From: Hamadaea tsunoensis DSM 44101
GTDB lineage: Bacteria > Actinomycetota > Actinomycetes > Mycobacteriales > Micromonosporaceae
Direction: 5' to 3'
Assembly (NCBI RefSeq): GCF_000428945.1
Contig: NZ_AUAX01000005.1
Coordinates: 310,001 to 374,000, forward strand
Length of the DNA stretch: 64,000 nt
In this document: positions 52,327 through 60,394 of the stretch, piece by piece
Numbering within the stretch: position 1 is the first letter of the stretch
Layout: each line of letters opens with the position of its first letter
Position numbers and translations under genes: made by a program
Notes under the pieces: model-generated
Databases searched by the model: none
The model's input: only the letters and a program-made list of their open reading frames with translations
What the model was told of the DNA's origin: nothing

Positions 52327-53276
52327 GCCTCGACCTTCCGGTAGCGCGTATAGCGGTGGTGCGTCGAGAAGCCGAGCTTCTCGTACAGCGCCATCGCTGT
52401 CGTGTTCGTGGACTCCACCTGGAGGAAGGCGTTGCGGGCCCCGGCCGTGCGCGCCCACCGGGCCAGGACGCCGACCGCCTGCCGGGCCAGCCCCCGCCGG
52501 CGCGCCGCCGTGACGGTCTCGATCGCGAACAGTCCCAGCCACTGCCTGGTCACGCTGCCGCGGGCCATCGCCAGCAGATCGCCGGATTCGGCGTACTCGG
52601 CGAAGCGCAGGTCCGCCACCGCGGTCAGCACATGCCGCGCCGCCTCGGGCAGCGGTCCGCGGCGGCCCGCGACGATCTCCAGTGCGGCGGCCGACGGCTG
52701 TGCGGCGAGCGTCCATCCCGTCGCCTCGGGGGTCGCCGCGATCAGCTCGTCCAGCGCCATGACCTGCAGGTAGACCGTGCATTCCGGGTGCCAGCCGGCC
52801 TTGATCAGCTCACGCTCGACCGGCCCCGCGAGCGGCAGCGGCACGTCGACCTGCGGCGGCAGCCCGCGCTCGCGGTAGAACTCCACGACCCGCCCGATCG
52901 CCTCGCCCAGCGACACGCCGGGATCGCCCACCGGCAGCGCGGAATTCGCCCGGCCCGTGTACCCGCCGGCCGCACGCAGCCGCCAGTCGCCGAGCCACGC
53001 GAGCTCCGTCGGCGGCCACGCCTCCGCCGCCGCCAGTTCCAGGGCGGCGACCTCCCGGGCGGTCACCCCGCGTCGCTCCGGCACCGTTTTCGCCCGATGG
53101 ATCTCATTCAGTGGTACGCGTACCTCATCCGACGCCGTGCGGATGACGACCCCGGACGCGTCGATCGACCGGAGTTCTCCCAGCAAATCGGTGTAAAGCG
53201 GGCGCTCGCCGGCGTCGATCCGGCGGCGTACCACGACTCGGCGACCGATGTCGGCCGCGGTGAGCCCGAGCACCAT
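52323..53276 (-). CDS. GNAT family N-acetyltransferase with N-terminal SH3-like domain
   Basis: A 317-residue protein. The first 65 residues are a beta-rich SH3-like domain (VVVRRRIDAGERPLYTDLLG, GVVIRTASDEVRVPL), followed by a degenerate GNAT half and a C-terminal GNAT fold with the acetyl-CoA loop ARRRGLARQAVGVLARWA (RxxGxA) and NAFLQVESTNTTAMALYEKL. The closest layout I know is mycobacterial Rv0428c. Substrate unknown. ATG at 53276 has GGGAGGTGG; the minus-strand -10 TATATT lies just beyond. Confidence 0.88.
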   Translation of the reverse strand: MVLGLTAADIGRRVVVRRRIDAGERPLYTDLLGELRSIDASGVVIRTASDEVRVPLNEIHRAKTVPERRGVTAREVAALELAAAEAWPPTELAWLGDWRLRAAGGYTGRANSALPVGDPGVSLGEAIGRVVEFYRERGLPPQVDVPLPLAGPVERELIKAGWHPECTVYLQVMALDELIAATPEATGWTLAAQPSAAALEIVAGRRGPLPEAARHVLTAVADLRFAEYAESGDLLAMARGSVTRQWLGLFAIETVTAARRRGLARQAVGVLARWARTAGARNAFLQVESTNTTAMALYEKLGFSTHHRYTRYRKVEA

Positions 53277-53295
53277 CGACCACCTCCCGGTGGGG

Positions 53296-53305
53296 AATAT
53301 AGGCT
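53296..53305. promoter_or_regulatory. Overlapping divergent -10 boxes, GNAT / fdxA
   Basis: TAGGCT (53300-53305, + strand) and TATATT (minus strand, 53301 down to 53296) share the TA at 53300-53301, as in the xseA/ispH pair. The fdxA leader would be about 80 bases, the GNAT leader about 13 with a ribosome-binding site inside. Confidence 0.5.
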
Positions 53306-53392
53306 GTACCCCGTTGCCCGGAATTCACCGCCCCGCACGCTGTGGCGCCCCGGGTGAGCAGCCGATATGGCACCGCCATGGAAGGACGACCC

Positions 53393-53719
53393 GTGACATA
53401 CATCATCGCCGAGCCCTGCGTCGACGTCCTCGACAAGGCGTGCATCGAGGAATGCCCCGTGGACTGCATCTACGAGGGTAACCGGATGCTGTACATCCAC
53501 CCCGATGAGTGTGTGGACTGCGGCGCCTGCGAGCCGGTGTGCCCGGTGGAGGCCATCTTCTACGAGGACGACGTCCCGCAGGAGTGGAAGGACTTCACCG
53601 ACGCCAACTACAAGTTCTTCGAGGACCTGGGCTCGCCCGGGGGCGCCTCCAAGATCGGCAAGATCGACAAGGACGCGCCGTTCGTCGTCAGCCAGCCGCC
53701 GCGGGAGTCGGAGCACTGA
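53393..53719 (+). CDS. fdxA: Ferredoxin (7Fe, [3Fe-4S]/[4Fe-4S])
   Basis: A 108-residue FdxA-type ferredoxin. [20 protein letters not shown] holds the first cluster's cysteines, then [20 protein letters not shown] and [16 protein letters not shown] for the second. The conserved C-terminal half ([20 protein letters not shown]) is normal for the family. Such proteins feed electrons to cytochrome P450s and other oxygenases. The GTG at 53393 follows GGAAGGACGAC. It overlaps dapC by four bases at the 3' end. Confidence 0.95.
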   Translation: MTYIIAEPCVDVLDKACIEECPVDCIYEGNRMLYIHPDECVDCGACEPVCPVEAIFYEDDVPQEWKDFTDANYKFFEDLGSPGGASKIGKIDKDAPFVVSQPPRESEH

Positions 53720-54834
53720 GCACGCACGTCGCCCGGGCGGGCCGCCGGTCACTCGCCGCCGGCCTGCCCGACTTTCCCTGGGACACGCTGGAACCCGCCA
53801 AGACCAGGGCGTCCGCGCACCCGGACGGCCTGGTCGACCTGTCGATCGGTACGCCCGTCGACCCGGTCGCACCCGTCATCCAGCAGGCGCTCGCCGACGC
53901 CGCCGACGCGCCCGGCTACCCGCTGACCATGGGCAACCCGCGACTGCGGGCGGCGCTGCACGCGTACGTGACGCGTACGTGCTCGGCACCCGACGGCTTC
54001 GGCGCGATCCCCAGCATCGGCTCCAAGGAACTCGTCGCCTGGCTGCCCACCCTCCTCGGGCTCGGCGCCGGTGACACGGTCGTCATCCCGGGCGTCTGCT
54101 ACCCGACCTACGAGGTCGGCGCCCGCCTGACCGGGGCCACCGTCGTCCGCGCCGACACCCCGCCGGCCGAACCCGCCGCCCTCGTCTGGCTGAACTCGCC
54201 CGGCAATCCGCACGGTCGCGTACTGAGCCTGGACGAGATGCGTACCTGGGTGGCGTGGGCGCGGTCGGTGGACGCCGTGATCGCCTCCGACGAGTGCTAC
54301 ATCAACCTGCCCTGGGAGCAGACCCCGGTCAGCGTCCTCGACCCGGCCGTCAACGACGGCGACCTCACCGGCCTGCTCGCGGTGCACTCGCTGTCCAAGC
54401 GCTCCAACCTCGCCGGCTACCGGGCCGGCCTGGTCGCCGGCGACCCCGGCCTGATCGCGGAGATCCTCGCGGTACGCAAGCACGCCGGCATGATCACGCC
54501 GGAGCCCGTGCAGGCGGCCATGGTCGCGGCCCTCTCCGACGACGAGCACGTCCACCTCCAACGCGAGCGGTACGCCGCCCGGCGCACGACCCTGCGTACG
54601 GCGGCCGAGCAGGCGGGCTTCCGCGTCGAACACTCGACGGCGGGCCTCTACCTGTGGCTCACCCGCGACGAGGAGTGCTGGAAGACGGTCGAATGGTTCG
54701 CCGAGCGGGGCATCCTCGTGGCGCCCGGCTCCTTCTACGGCCCGGCCGGCGACCGCTTCGTCCGCGTAGCGCTGACGGCGACGGACGAGCGAGTGCGAGC
54801 GGCCGTCCACAGATTGTCGTCATCCACATCCTGA
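53716..54834 (+). CDS. dapC: Succinyldiaminopimelate transaminase
   Basis: DapC converts N-succinyl-2-amino-6-ketopimelate to succinyl-DAP in the lysine/DAP pathway. The 372-residue class I/II aminotransferase has [66 protein letters not shown] and the PLP lysine in [16 protein letters not shown]. No ATG or GTG occurs near the expected start; a CTG at 53716 that overlaps the fdxA stop as CTGA, with GGGAG eight bases upstream, is the likely start. Paired with dapD and dapE in this window. Confidence 0.9.
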   Translation: MSTHVARAGRRSLAAGLPDFPWDTLEPAKTRASAHPDGLVDLSIGTPVDPVAPVIQQALADAADAPGYPLTMGNPRLRAALHAYVTRTCSAPDGFGAIPSIGSKELVAWLPTLLGLGAGDTVVIPGVCYPTYEVGARLTGATVVRADTPPAEPAALVWLNSPGNPHGRVLSLDEMRTWVAWARSVDAVIASDECYINLPWEQTPVSVLDPAVNDGDLTGLLAVHSLSKRSNLAGYRAGLVAGDPGLIAEILAVRKHAGMITPEPVQAAMVAALSDDEHVHLQRERYAARRTTLRTAAEQAGFRVEHSTAGLYLWLTRDEECWKTVEWFAERGILVAPGSFYGPAGDRFVRVALTATDERVRAAVHRLSSSTS

Positions 54835-54882
54835 TCTTGAGCGGGGTGGGTCCCACGGTGTGACCGAGGGCAGGCTGCCACC

Positions 54883-55752
54883 GTGCACCCTGCCCTCGAA
54901 CTCGAACTGTGTCGGACCGGCTTCCTGCGGGCACCCATCGGACCGCCCTGGGCGGTTCACGACGCGCTGCGCCGCGGACGTATCCGGCGGCTCCTGCCCG
55001 GCGTCTACGTGCGAAGCGATGACGAGGCGCCCGACATGATGCGAGCGGCCACCCTGTACCTGCGCGGCCGCGGCGCCCTCAGCCACACGACGGCACTCGC
55101 CGTGTGGGAGGTGAGCGAGTTCGGTCACGATGACACGCTCCACGTGGTCGTCCCGCGGGGAACCGGTCTGCGCTCGTCGGGTTCGGTGGTCGTCCACACC
55201 AGACATGTGCTCGGCGGCCTGCGCGAACGAAGCGGCCTACCGGTCACGATGGTCGAAGACGCGCTCGTCGACAGCTGGCCGTATCTGGATTCCGCCCGTC
55301 GTACGGGTGTCGTGTTCGCAGCGGTCGCCAACCGGCTGACCACGCCGGACCGGCTGGCCGTCCATCTGGGGCGAACGCCGCACCTGCCGGGGCGCCGAGA
55401 ACTGGTCGCCCTGGTCGATCGGATGGCAGCGGGTTGCCGGAGCCCGCTCGAAGTGTTCGGCGCCGAACACGTCTTCGCCGGGCTGGCCGGCCTGCGCAGA
55501 CAGGTCCCGGTCGAGGTCGGGCATCATCGCTACTACCTCGACCTCTATGCGCCGAGACAACGCGTCGACATCGAGCTGGACGGCGCGGCCTGGCATTCTT
55601 CGCGTGATCAGCGCGAGGCGGATCTGCGCCGCGACGCGGCCCTGGCGACCCGGGGCATCCTTGTCGTTCGCTACAGCTACAGCCGGCTGATCAGAGAGCC
55701 CGAGCGAGTCCGAAGCGAGGTGCTGGCGATTCTCGCGACACGGAGGAATTGA
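54883..55752 (+). CDS. AbiEi-like / DUF559 domain protein
   Basis: A 289-residue protein. The first 90 residues resemble the winged-helix region seen in AbiEi-type antitoxins (RGRIRRLLPGVYVRSDDEA, GALSHTTALAVWEV). The last 100 residues are a DUF559-type restriction-nuclease-like fold (YYLDLYAPRQRVDIELDGA, AWHSSRDQREADLRRDAAL, GILVVRYSYSRLI). The D-x-E-x-D/W-H layout of the very short patch repair nuclease is visible (VDIELDGAAWH). GTG at 54883 follows CAGGCT by six bases. No toxin gene is adjacent, so a toxin-antitoxin role is not supported; a stand-alone DNA-binding nuclease is possible. Confidence 0.75.
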   Translation: MHPALELELCRTGFLRAPIGPPWAVHDALRRGRIRRLLPGVYVRSDDEAPDMMRAATLYLRGRGALSHTTALAVWEVSEFGHDDTLHVVVPRGTGLRSSGSVVVHTRHVLGGLRERSGLPVTMVEDALVDSWPYLDSARRTGVVFAAVANRLTTPDRLAVHLGRTPHLPGRRELVALVDRMAAGCRSPLEVFGAEHVFAGLAGLRRQVPVEVGHHRYYLDLYAPRQRVDIELDGAAWHSSRDQREADLRRDAALATRGILVVRYSYSRLIREPERVRSEVLAILATRRN

Positions 55753-55785
55753 TCATGCTGACGGCCTTGATCGCAGTGTTTGCCT

Positions 55786-55889
55786 TGATCATGTAGCGCT
55801 ATTTCGGCAAAAGAGCGCTCTATCGCCGAAATGGTGTTACTTGATCGAGCTGAAAGGTGCCCAAGTGCCGGAATAGCGCTACATGATCA
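55786..55889. repeat. Large imperfect palindrome (family C)
   Basis: Arms TGATCATGTAGCGCTATTTC (start of the 55786-55809 arm) and 55866-55889 match over 24 bases with one mismatch. A competing inner hairpin is ATTTCGGC (55801-55808) / GCCGAAAT (55825-55832). It fills the 152-base gap between the convergent DUF559 and helicase genes and could end both. Confidence 0.82.
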
Positions 55890-55904
55890 TGGCCTGGGTG
55901 GGCC

Positions 55905-57287
55905 TCAGGAGTGGGGGACGCGGAAGGCTGTCAGGTGGTCGAGGAAGGCGAGGTTGGCGGCCCACCCGTCGATCGCCGGCGGGTCCGTTCCGAGCCAGAC
56001 CGGTTCGTCCGCCGGGAAGTCGTGCAGTTGGGACTCCACTCCGCCGCGGCTCACCACGACGCAGGCTTGGCGGTGCCGTGAGGCGAGTACGCACAGCCGG
56101 CCCGTCTCCAGGTGGAAGGCGGACGGGTCGCGGCGGCCCGACAGCGGGTGCCAGACGAGGGTGATCTCGAATTGGCGGCCCTGGAGCCGGTTGGCCGTGT
56201 CCACGACGACGTCGGTGAGGCCGGCGCGGTCGAGGGCGGCGCGTACGTGGTCGCGCTGGTCGGTGTGGGCGACGCCGATCGCCACGTCGGCCGGGCGCAG
56301 CGGGCGTTCCCGTCGTTCGTCGGCCGCGGTGACGTCGGCTGTGGACAGTTCGCGGGCCAGGCCGACGAGGGCCGAGACCATCTCCGGGTCGGTACGCGGA
56401 CGGTACGCGGCGGGCAGTTCCAGCAGTCCCCATCCGGTGGTGGCGGCCATCTCCAGGACGGGATGCGCCGAGGACGGGACGGAGAGCGTACGCGCGCCGG
56501 GGCCGGTTCCCGAACGGAAGGGGCGGACGTAGAACGAGGAGGAGACGACCGGGGCGGTATGCGCGGCCAGGCGCCAGCTGACCGGCAGGGGTACGACCGG
56601 CGTCGCGGGATGGTGGCGGAGCACCACGCCGGCCGCCGTGGACAACGGCCAGCCGGACAGCGTACGCACGGCGTGCTCGTCGGCGACCGTGAACGGGGAG
56701 AGCTGGCCGGGGTCGCCGACGAGCAGCAGCCGGTCGAAGAGGTCGCCGACGCGGACGAGGTTCGCCGCCGACATCTGGTACGCCTCGTCGATGATTCCCA
56801 GTTCGAATGTCCGGCCGCTGCTGAAGGACCATTTCGCGGCGGTGGCGACGATGATCCGGCAGCCGGCGAGGTCGTCGAGTTTGCCGGAGAACCGGACGCC
56901 CCGGCGGAGGAAGGACGCGGGCGCCTCCCAGCCGGAGGCGTGCAGGCGGCCGACCTCGAAGGCGGGGTGGCGGCGTACGAGGGCGGCGACGAGATCATCG
57001 GCCTGGTCGTTGGTCTGCACCACCACGGGAACGTCGGCCCCCGAAGCGACCAGGCGCAGGGCGAGGTCTCGGACGAGGGTGGACTTCCCGGCCCCGGGCG
57101 GCGAATCGACCACGACCGTCCGGGTGCCGGCCACGAGATGATCCCAGATCGCCGCCTCCGCCGCCGAATGCAGCGAAGCCGCCGAGTCCAGCGAAGCAGC
57201 CGAGTCCAGCGAAGCCGTCGAATGCAGCGAAGCCGCCGAGTCCGGCGACACCGCGGCGGCGGGCGGCGAAGACGAGGGCTCACTCAT
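55905..57287 (-). CDS. SF1-type helicase (Dna2/UPF1-like ATPase) of a nuclease-helicase pair
   Basis: A 460-residue SF1 helicase. Motif I is DSPPGAGKST (residues 61-70), motif II is LGIIDEAYQM (Asp167, Glu168), motif III GDPGQLSPF (191-199). Motif V/VI is around VVVDTANRLQGRQFEITLVW and LCVLASRHRQACVVVSRGG. The N-terminus to about residue 45 is a repetitive Ser/Ala segment. ATG at 57287 overlaps the end of the nuclease gene by eight bases. The core is shorter than that of Dna2/IGHMBP2 relatives, since the accessory barrel appears to be encoded in the partner gene. Likely works in DNA repair or defence; inference. Confidence 0.82.
   Translation of the reverse strand: MSEPSSSPPAAAVSPDSAASLHSTASLDSAASLDSAASLHSAAEAAIWDHLVAGTRTVVVDSPPGAGKSTLVRDLALRLVASGADVPVVVQTNDQADDLVAALVRRHPAFEVGRLHASGWEAPASFLRRGVRFSGKLDDLAGCRIIVATAAKWSFSSGRTFELGIIDEAYQMSAANLVRVGDLFDRLLLVGDPGQLSPFTVADEHAVRTLSGWPLSTAAGVVLRHHPATPVVPLPVSWRLAAHTAPVVSSSFYVRPFRSGTGPGARTLSVPSSAHPVLEMAATTGWGLLELPAAYRPRTDPEMVSALVGLARELSTADVTAADERRERPLRPADVAIGVAHTDQRDHVRAALDRAGLTDVVVDTANRLQGRQFEITLVWHPLSGRRDPSAFHLETGRLCVLASRHRQACVVVSRGGVESQLHDFPADEPVWLGTDPPAIDGWAANLAFLDHLTAFRVPHS
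57160..57249 (-). repeat. Five tandem 18-base repeats in the helicase gene
   Basis: Five units of 18 bases (57160-57177, 57178-57195, 57196-57213, 57214-57231, 57232-57249) encode SAASLD/H-type hexapeptides near the N-terminus. Two alternating unit types are seen (...GAATGCAGCGAA and ...GAGTCCAGCGAA). Copy number may vary between strains. Confidence 0.85.
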
Positions 57288-59412
57288 CCGCGACCACCCC
57301 GAACTGCCAGGGGAGCGCCTCCGGCAGCTGGGCCGGGAACACGTCCTCCCCGCCGAACGGCGCGAACACCACGGCCTCGCCCGCCTGCGGCAGCCGTCCG
57401 AGCGCGTTGCGCTGGACCGCTCCCTTCTGGACGGTCAGTTCGACCGACGCGGGCTCGACCGCCGTGACCGTCGCCATGACGCGCGGGTCGGCGGCGAGCC
57501 AGAGCTGCGTGCCGAGAGGGCGGGCGAACTCGGTCTCGGTCGCGAGCCAGATCCGCGGGCGCAGCAGTTCCCGGCCGGTCGGCGAGGCCAGCGTGTGCTC
57601 GCGGTCGACCTTCGCCACGGTGCCGCCGAGGGCGTCGCCGCTGAGCAGGTAGCCGGACATCACGAGCGGGTCGTCGAGCGCCATCTGCCGTTCCAGCGCG
57701 ACCGTACGCGTCTCCAGCTCGTGCAGGAACCGGTACGCGGGCACCCCGGACAGCCGGGCGGCGTACGCGGCCGTGCCTTCGGCGATGCGCTGCCGGTGGG
57801 AGGTGAACGACCAGCGGTCGCGTTCCCAGCGGTCGGCGACGTGGCCGCCGGGCTCCCCGAGCGTCCTCAGCAGCTCCAGAGACGCCCACGTCTGTCCCCA
57901 CGCGACGGTCGTCAGCGGCTCGACCGCCGCCCGGACCCCGTCGGTCCCGAGGAGGGGCGCGAGCGCCGAGTCCCAGGACGGATCGGTCACCGGCCCCGCC
58001 GGCTGATCCGCCACGGAAAGTCCCTGCCACGCAAGGAGGTAGGGGAGATGGCTCTCCTCCGCCGGCAGCCCGCCCGTCACCCAGTGCGTGCTCAGCGCGG
58101 TCGTGGCCGCCACGAGCGCGTCCGAGCCGGGCAGGACGCGGCGGGACGCGTACCAGCCCAGGTGGCGGCCGGCCAGTTGCAGGTCGGGGTCGTCGGACGC
58201 GCGCAGGTAACGGCCCAGCACATCGGTCAGCCAGTGCGCGGTGGCGGCGTTCGGCACCACGATCTGCGGCGCGTCGACGGAACACTCCACGACGGACATG
58301 TCGCGCCGCACGACGGGTTCGACCGCCTCGAATCCGCCCGCGTACGCGTTCAGGTCCAGCGCGAACTCCCGCAACGCGGCCATGCGCCGGTCGCGGTCGC
58401 GCGGTTCGTCCGCGACGACGAGCTTCCCGCCGTCCGGCGACGTCCCATAGTGGAGGGCCAGCACGGCGGCCGGCTCCCCGGCCAGGTGGTAGCCCGCCAC
58501 CACGAAGGGTGCGGCAGCCACGTGCGTGTGCCGGACGGTCGCGCGCCGGACGGCGCGTCGCTCCACCGCGGCCCGCAGCCGCAGCCGCACCGCCAGGTCC
58601 GGCGGCGCGTCCGGCAGCGCCTCGTCGATCGACGGGTGCTCGACGAGGTTGGCGACCGTCGGGCCTAGCCGGCCGACGCTCCGCGAGCGCTCCAGCTCAC
58701 CGGCGCAATGGGACATCAGCGCGCACTGCGTGCATCCGTCGCCGAACCTCGGCGCCAGCTCCGCGATCCGCGGCTCGCCGCCCCACTCCAGCCGCGCGAG
58801 CAGCCCGCGCACCCGGGCCACCCCCGGCGCCACGTCCAGCACGCTCGCGGTCGGCTTCAGGCCGAAGTTCCTCGGCAGCACCAGGAGAGTACGCGTGGAC
58901 AGCCGCTCGGCCAGTTCGCCCCGCAACGCGGTGATCGCGACGGCCAGCTCCCTCGCGGTGGCGGCCACCTTCGCCGGATCCGCGACCTCGCCGAGCATCG
59001 CGTACGTGCGGATGCCGACGAGGTGCACGGTCGGACCGCTGACGAGCAGTGCGGAGTCCAGGTCGAGGACGCCCTCCCCGAGCGGCAGCCGCTGCGGTCC
59101 GAGCACGTGCAGGCGTACGCCGGAATCCGCGGCGACCGCCGGAAGGCCGGATCCGTCCACAACGGACTCGACGGCGATGCCGAGATGTTCGGTGATCAGA
59201 GCACGGAGATCCGCGTACTCCTGGCTTCTGACGCGGGCCTCGAACTGCGCGGACCGGGCCAGGGCGAACGGCGATTGACCACTCTGCGCGGCGCCGAGCG
59301 AGACGGCGAGCGCGTCGAGGTCCGCCCCGGCCGTCACGAGCCGGGAGCGGCGCTCGCACCCCGGGGTGGCCAGGAGCCCGGCCACCCCTCGGGGCGTGAG
59401 TGGGATGGTCAC
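57280..59412 (-). CDS. Cas4/RecB-like protein with CxxCxxxxxC motif, partner of helicase
   Basis: A 710-residue protein. Cys19 and a C-terminal cluster Cys227-x2-Cys230-x5-Cys236 match the four-cysteine iron-sulfur arrangement of Cas4, AddB and similar RecB-family nucleases. A nuclease-like centre is seen between: FEAR (57-60), VLDLDSALLV (Asp117, Asp119), then VGIRTY (133-137) where the usual E-x-K is replaced by G-I-R. DPAKVAATARELAVAI is typical of these folds. Residues about 270-710 are less conserved, and about 640-705 look like a beta barrel as in SF1 helicase accessory domains. GTG at 59412 follows the dapD TAG directly. Overlaps the helicase by eight bases, so both are one operon. Confidence 0.75.
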   Translation of the reverse strand: MTIPLTPRGVAGLLATPGCERRSRLVTAGADLDALAVSLGAAQSGQSPFALARSAQFEARVRSQEYADLRALITEHLGIAVESVVDGSGLPAVAADSGVRLHVLGPQRLPLGEGVLDLDSALLVSGPTVHLVGIRTYAMLGEVADPAKVAATARELAVAITALRGELAERLSTRTLLVLPRNFGLKPTASVLDVAPGVARVRGLLARLEWGGEPRIAELAPRFGDGCTQCALMSHCAGELERSRSVGRLGPTVANLVEHPSIDEALPDAPPDLAVRLRLRAAVERRAVRRATVRHTHVAAAPFVVAGYHLAGEPAAVLALHYGTSPDGGKLVVADEPRDRDRRMAALREFALDLNAYAGGFEAVEPVVRRDMSVVECSVDAPQIVVPNAATAHWLTDVLGRYLRASDDPDLQLAGRHLGWYASRRVLPGSDALVAATTALSTHWVTGGLPAEESHLPYLLAWQGLSVADQPAGPVTDPSWDSALAPLLGTDGVRAAVEPLTTVAWGQTWASLELLRTLGEPGGHVADRWERDRWSFTSHRQRIAEGTAAYAARLSGVPAYRFLHELETRTVALERQMALDDPLVMSGYLLSGDALGGTVAKVDREHTLASPTGRELLRPRIWLATETEFARPLGTQLWLAADPRVMATVTAVEPASVELTVQKGAVQRNALGRLPQAGEAVVFAPFGGEDVFPAQLPEALPWQFGVVADE

Positions 59413-60375
59413 CTAGTTGGCGTGCAGCGCCGCGTTGAGCGCGATGCCGTGGCCCTCGCGGGGTGTGGCCTCGAGCGCGCCGGTCACGGAGTTGCGCCAG
59501 TAGCGGATGCCGTTCGCGCCGGACAGCTCGCGGGCCTTGACCACGCGGCCGTCGGGCAGCGTCAGCTTCGAGCCGGCGGTGATGTAGCAGCCGGCCTCGA
59601 CCACGCAGTCGTCGCCGAGCGAGATCCCGATGCCGCCGTTCGCGCCCAGCAGGCAGCGTTCGCCGATCGAGATGATCTCCTTGCCGCCGCCGGACAGGGT
59701 GCCCATGATCGACGATCCCGCCCCGATGTCGGAGCCGTCGCCGACGACCACGCCGGCCACGATCCGGCCCTCGACCATGCTGGTACCGAGGGTGCCGGCA
59801 TTGAAGTTCACGAAGCCCTCGTGCATGACGGTGGTGCCCTCGGCCAGGTGGGCGCCCAGGCGGACCCGGTCCGCGTCGGCGATGCGTACGCCGCTCGGCA
59901 CGACGTAGTCGGTCATCCGCGGGAACTTGTCGACACCGTAGACGGACAGGTGCCCGCCGGTGGCCCGGACCGCGAAACGCAGCTCGTCGACCCGGTCGAT
60001 CGGGCACGGCCCGGCGCTCGTCCACGCCACGTTCGGCAGCGCGCCGAAGATGCCGTCGAGATTCGCCTGGTGCGGCTTGATGATCCGGTGCGAGAGCAGG
60101 TGCAGCCGCAGGTACGCGTCCGCCGTACCGTCCGGCGCGTCGGCCAGGCTGGCGATGATCGTGGTGACCGGCGTCAGCCGCATGCCGAGCGGCCGGTCCA
60201 CCTCGTCGAACTTGGGCGCCTCGCCGGGCTCGCCGAGGCCGAGATGGCCGGCGGGGTACCAGACGTCGAGAATTTGCCCGTCCTCAGTGACGGTGGCTAG
60301 TCCGTGGCCATATGCCGAGGAGCGCTCGCGCGAGTCGCCAGGAGTTCGGTCAGCCCTGTCGGTCAGTCTGCTCAC
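59413..60375 (-). CDS. dapD: Tetrahydrodipicolinate N-succinyltransferase
   Basis: DapD adds succinyl from succinyl-CoA to tetrahydrodipicolinate in the DAP/lysine route that feeds the cell wall. The protein, about 320 residues, has the actinobacterial form: an N-terminal alpha/beta part ([20 protein letters not shown]) and a left-handed beta helix of hexapeptide repeats ([40 protein letters not shown]). Motif [16 protein letters not shown] is typical. GTG at 60375 is chosen; GTG at 60381 is the alternative. Its stop directly abuts the nuclease gene. Confidence 0.9.
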   Translation of the reverse strand: MSRLTDRADRTPGDSRERSSAYGHGLATVTEDGQILDVWYPAGHLGLGEPGEAPKFDEVDRPLGMRLTPVTTIIASLADAPDGTADAYLRLHLLSHRIIKPHQANLDGIFGALPNVAWTSAGPCPIDRVDELRFAVRATGGHLSVYGVDKFPRMTDYVVPSGVRIADADRVRLGAHLAEGTTVMHEGFVNFNAGTLGTSMVEGRIVAGVVVGDGSDIGAGSSIMGTLSGGGKEIISIGERCLLGANGGIGISLGDDCVVEAGCYITAGSKLTLPDGRVVKARELSGANGIRYWRNSVTGALEATPREGHGIALNAALHAN

Positions 60376-60382
60376 GGTCACA

Positions 60383-60389
60383 TAGGCTA
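60383..60389. promoter_or_regulatory. Overlapping divergent -10 boxes, dapD / dapE
   Basis: TAGGCT (60383-60388, + strand) ends six bases before the dapE ATG. TAGCCT on the minus strand (60389 down to 60384) can serve dapD. They overlap by five bases in ATAGGCTAC, so the two genes compete for one polymerase site. Confidence 0.5.
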
Positions 60390-60394
60390 CCTGC

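Noticed and set aside
54883-55752. AbiE-type toxin-antitoxin system
   Set aside because: No AbiEii nucleotidyltransferase gene is adjacent, and the protein has its own nuclease-like domain.
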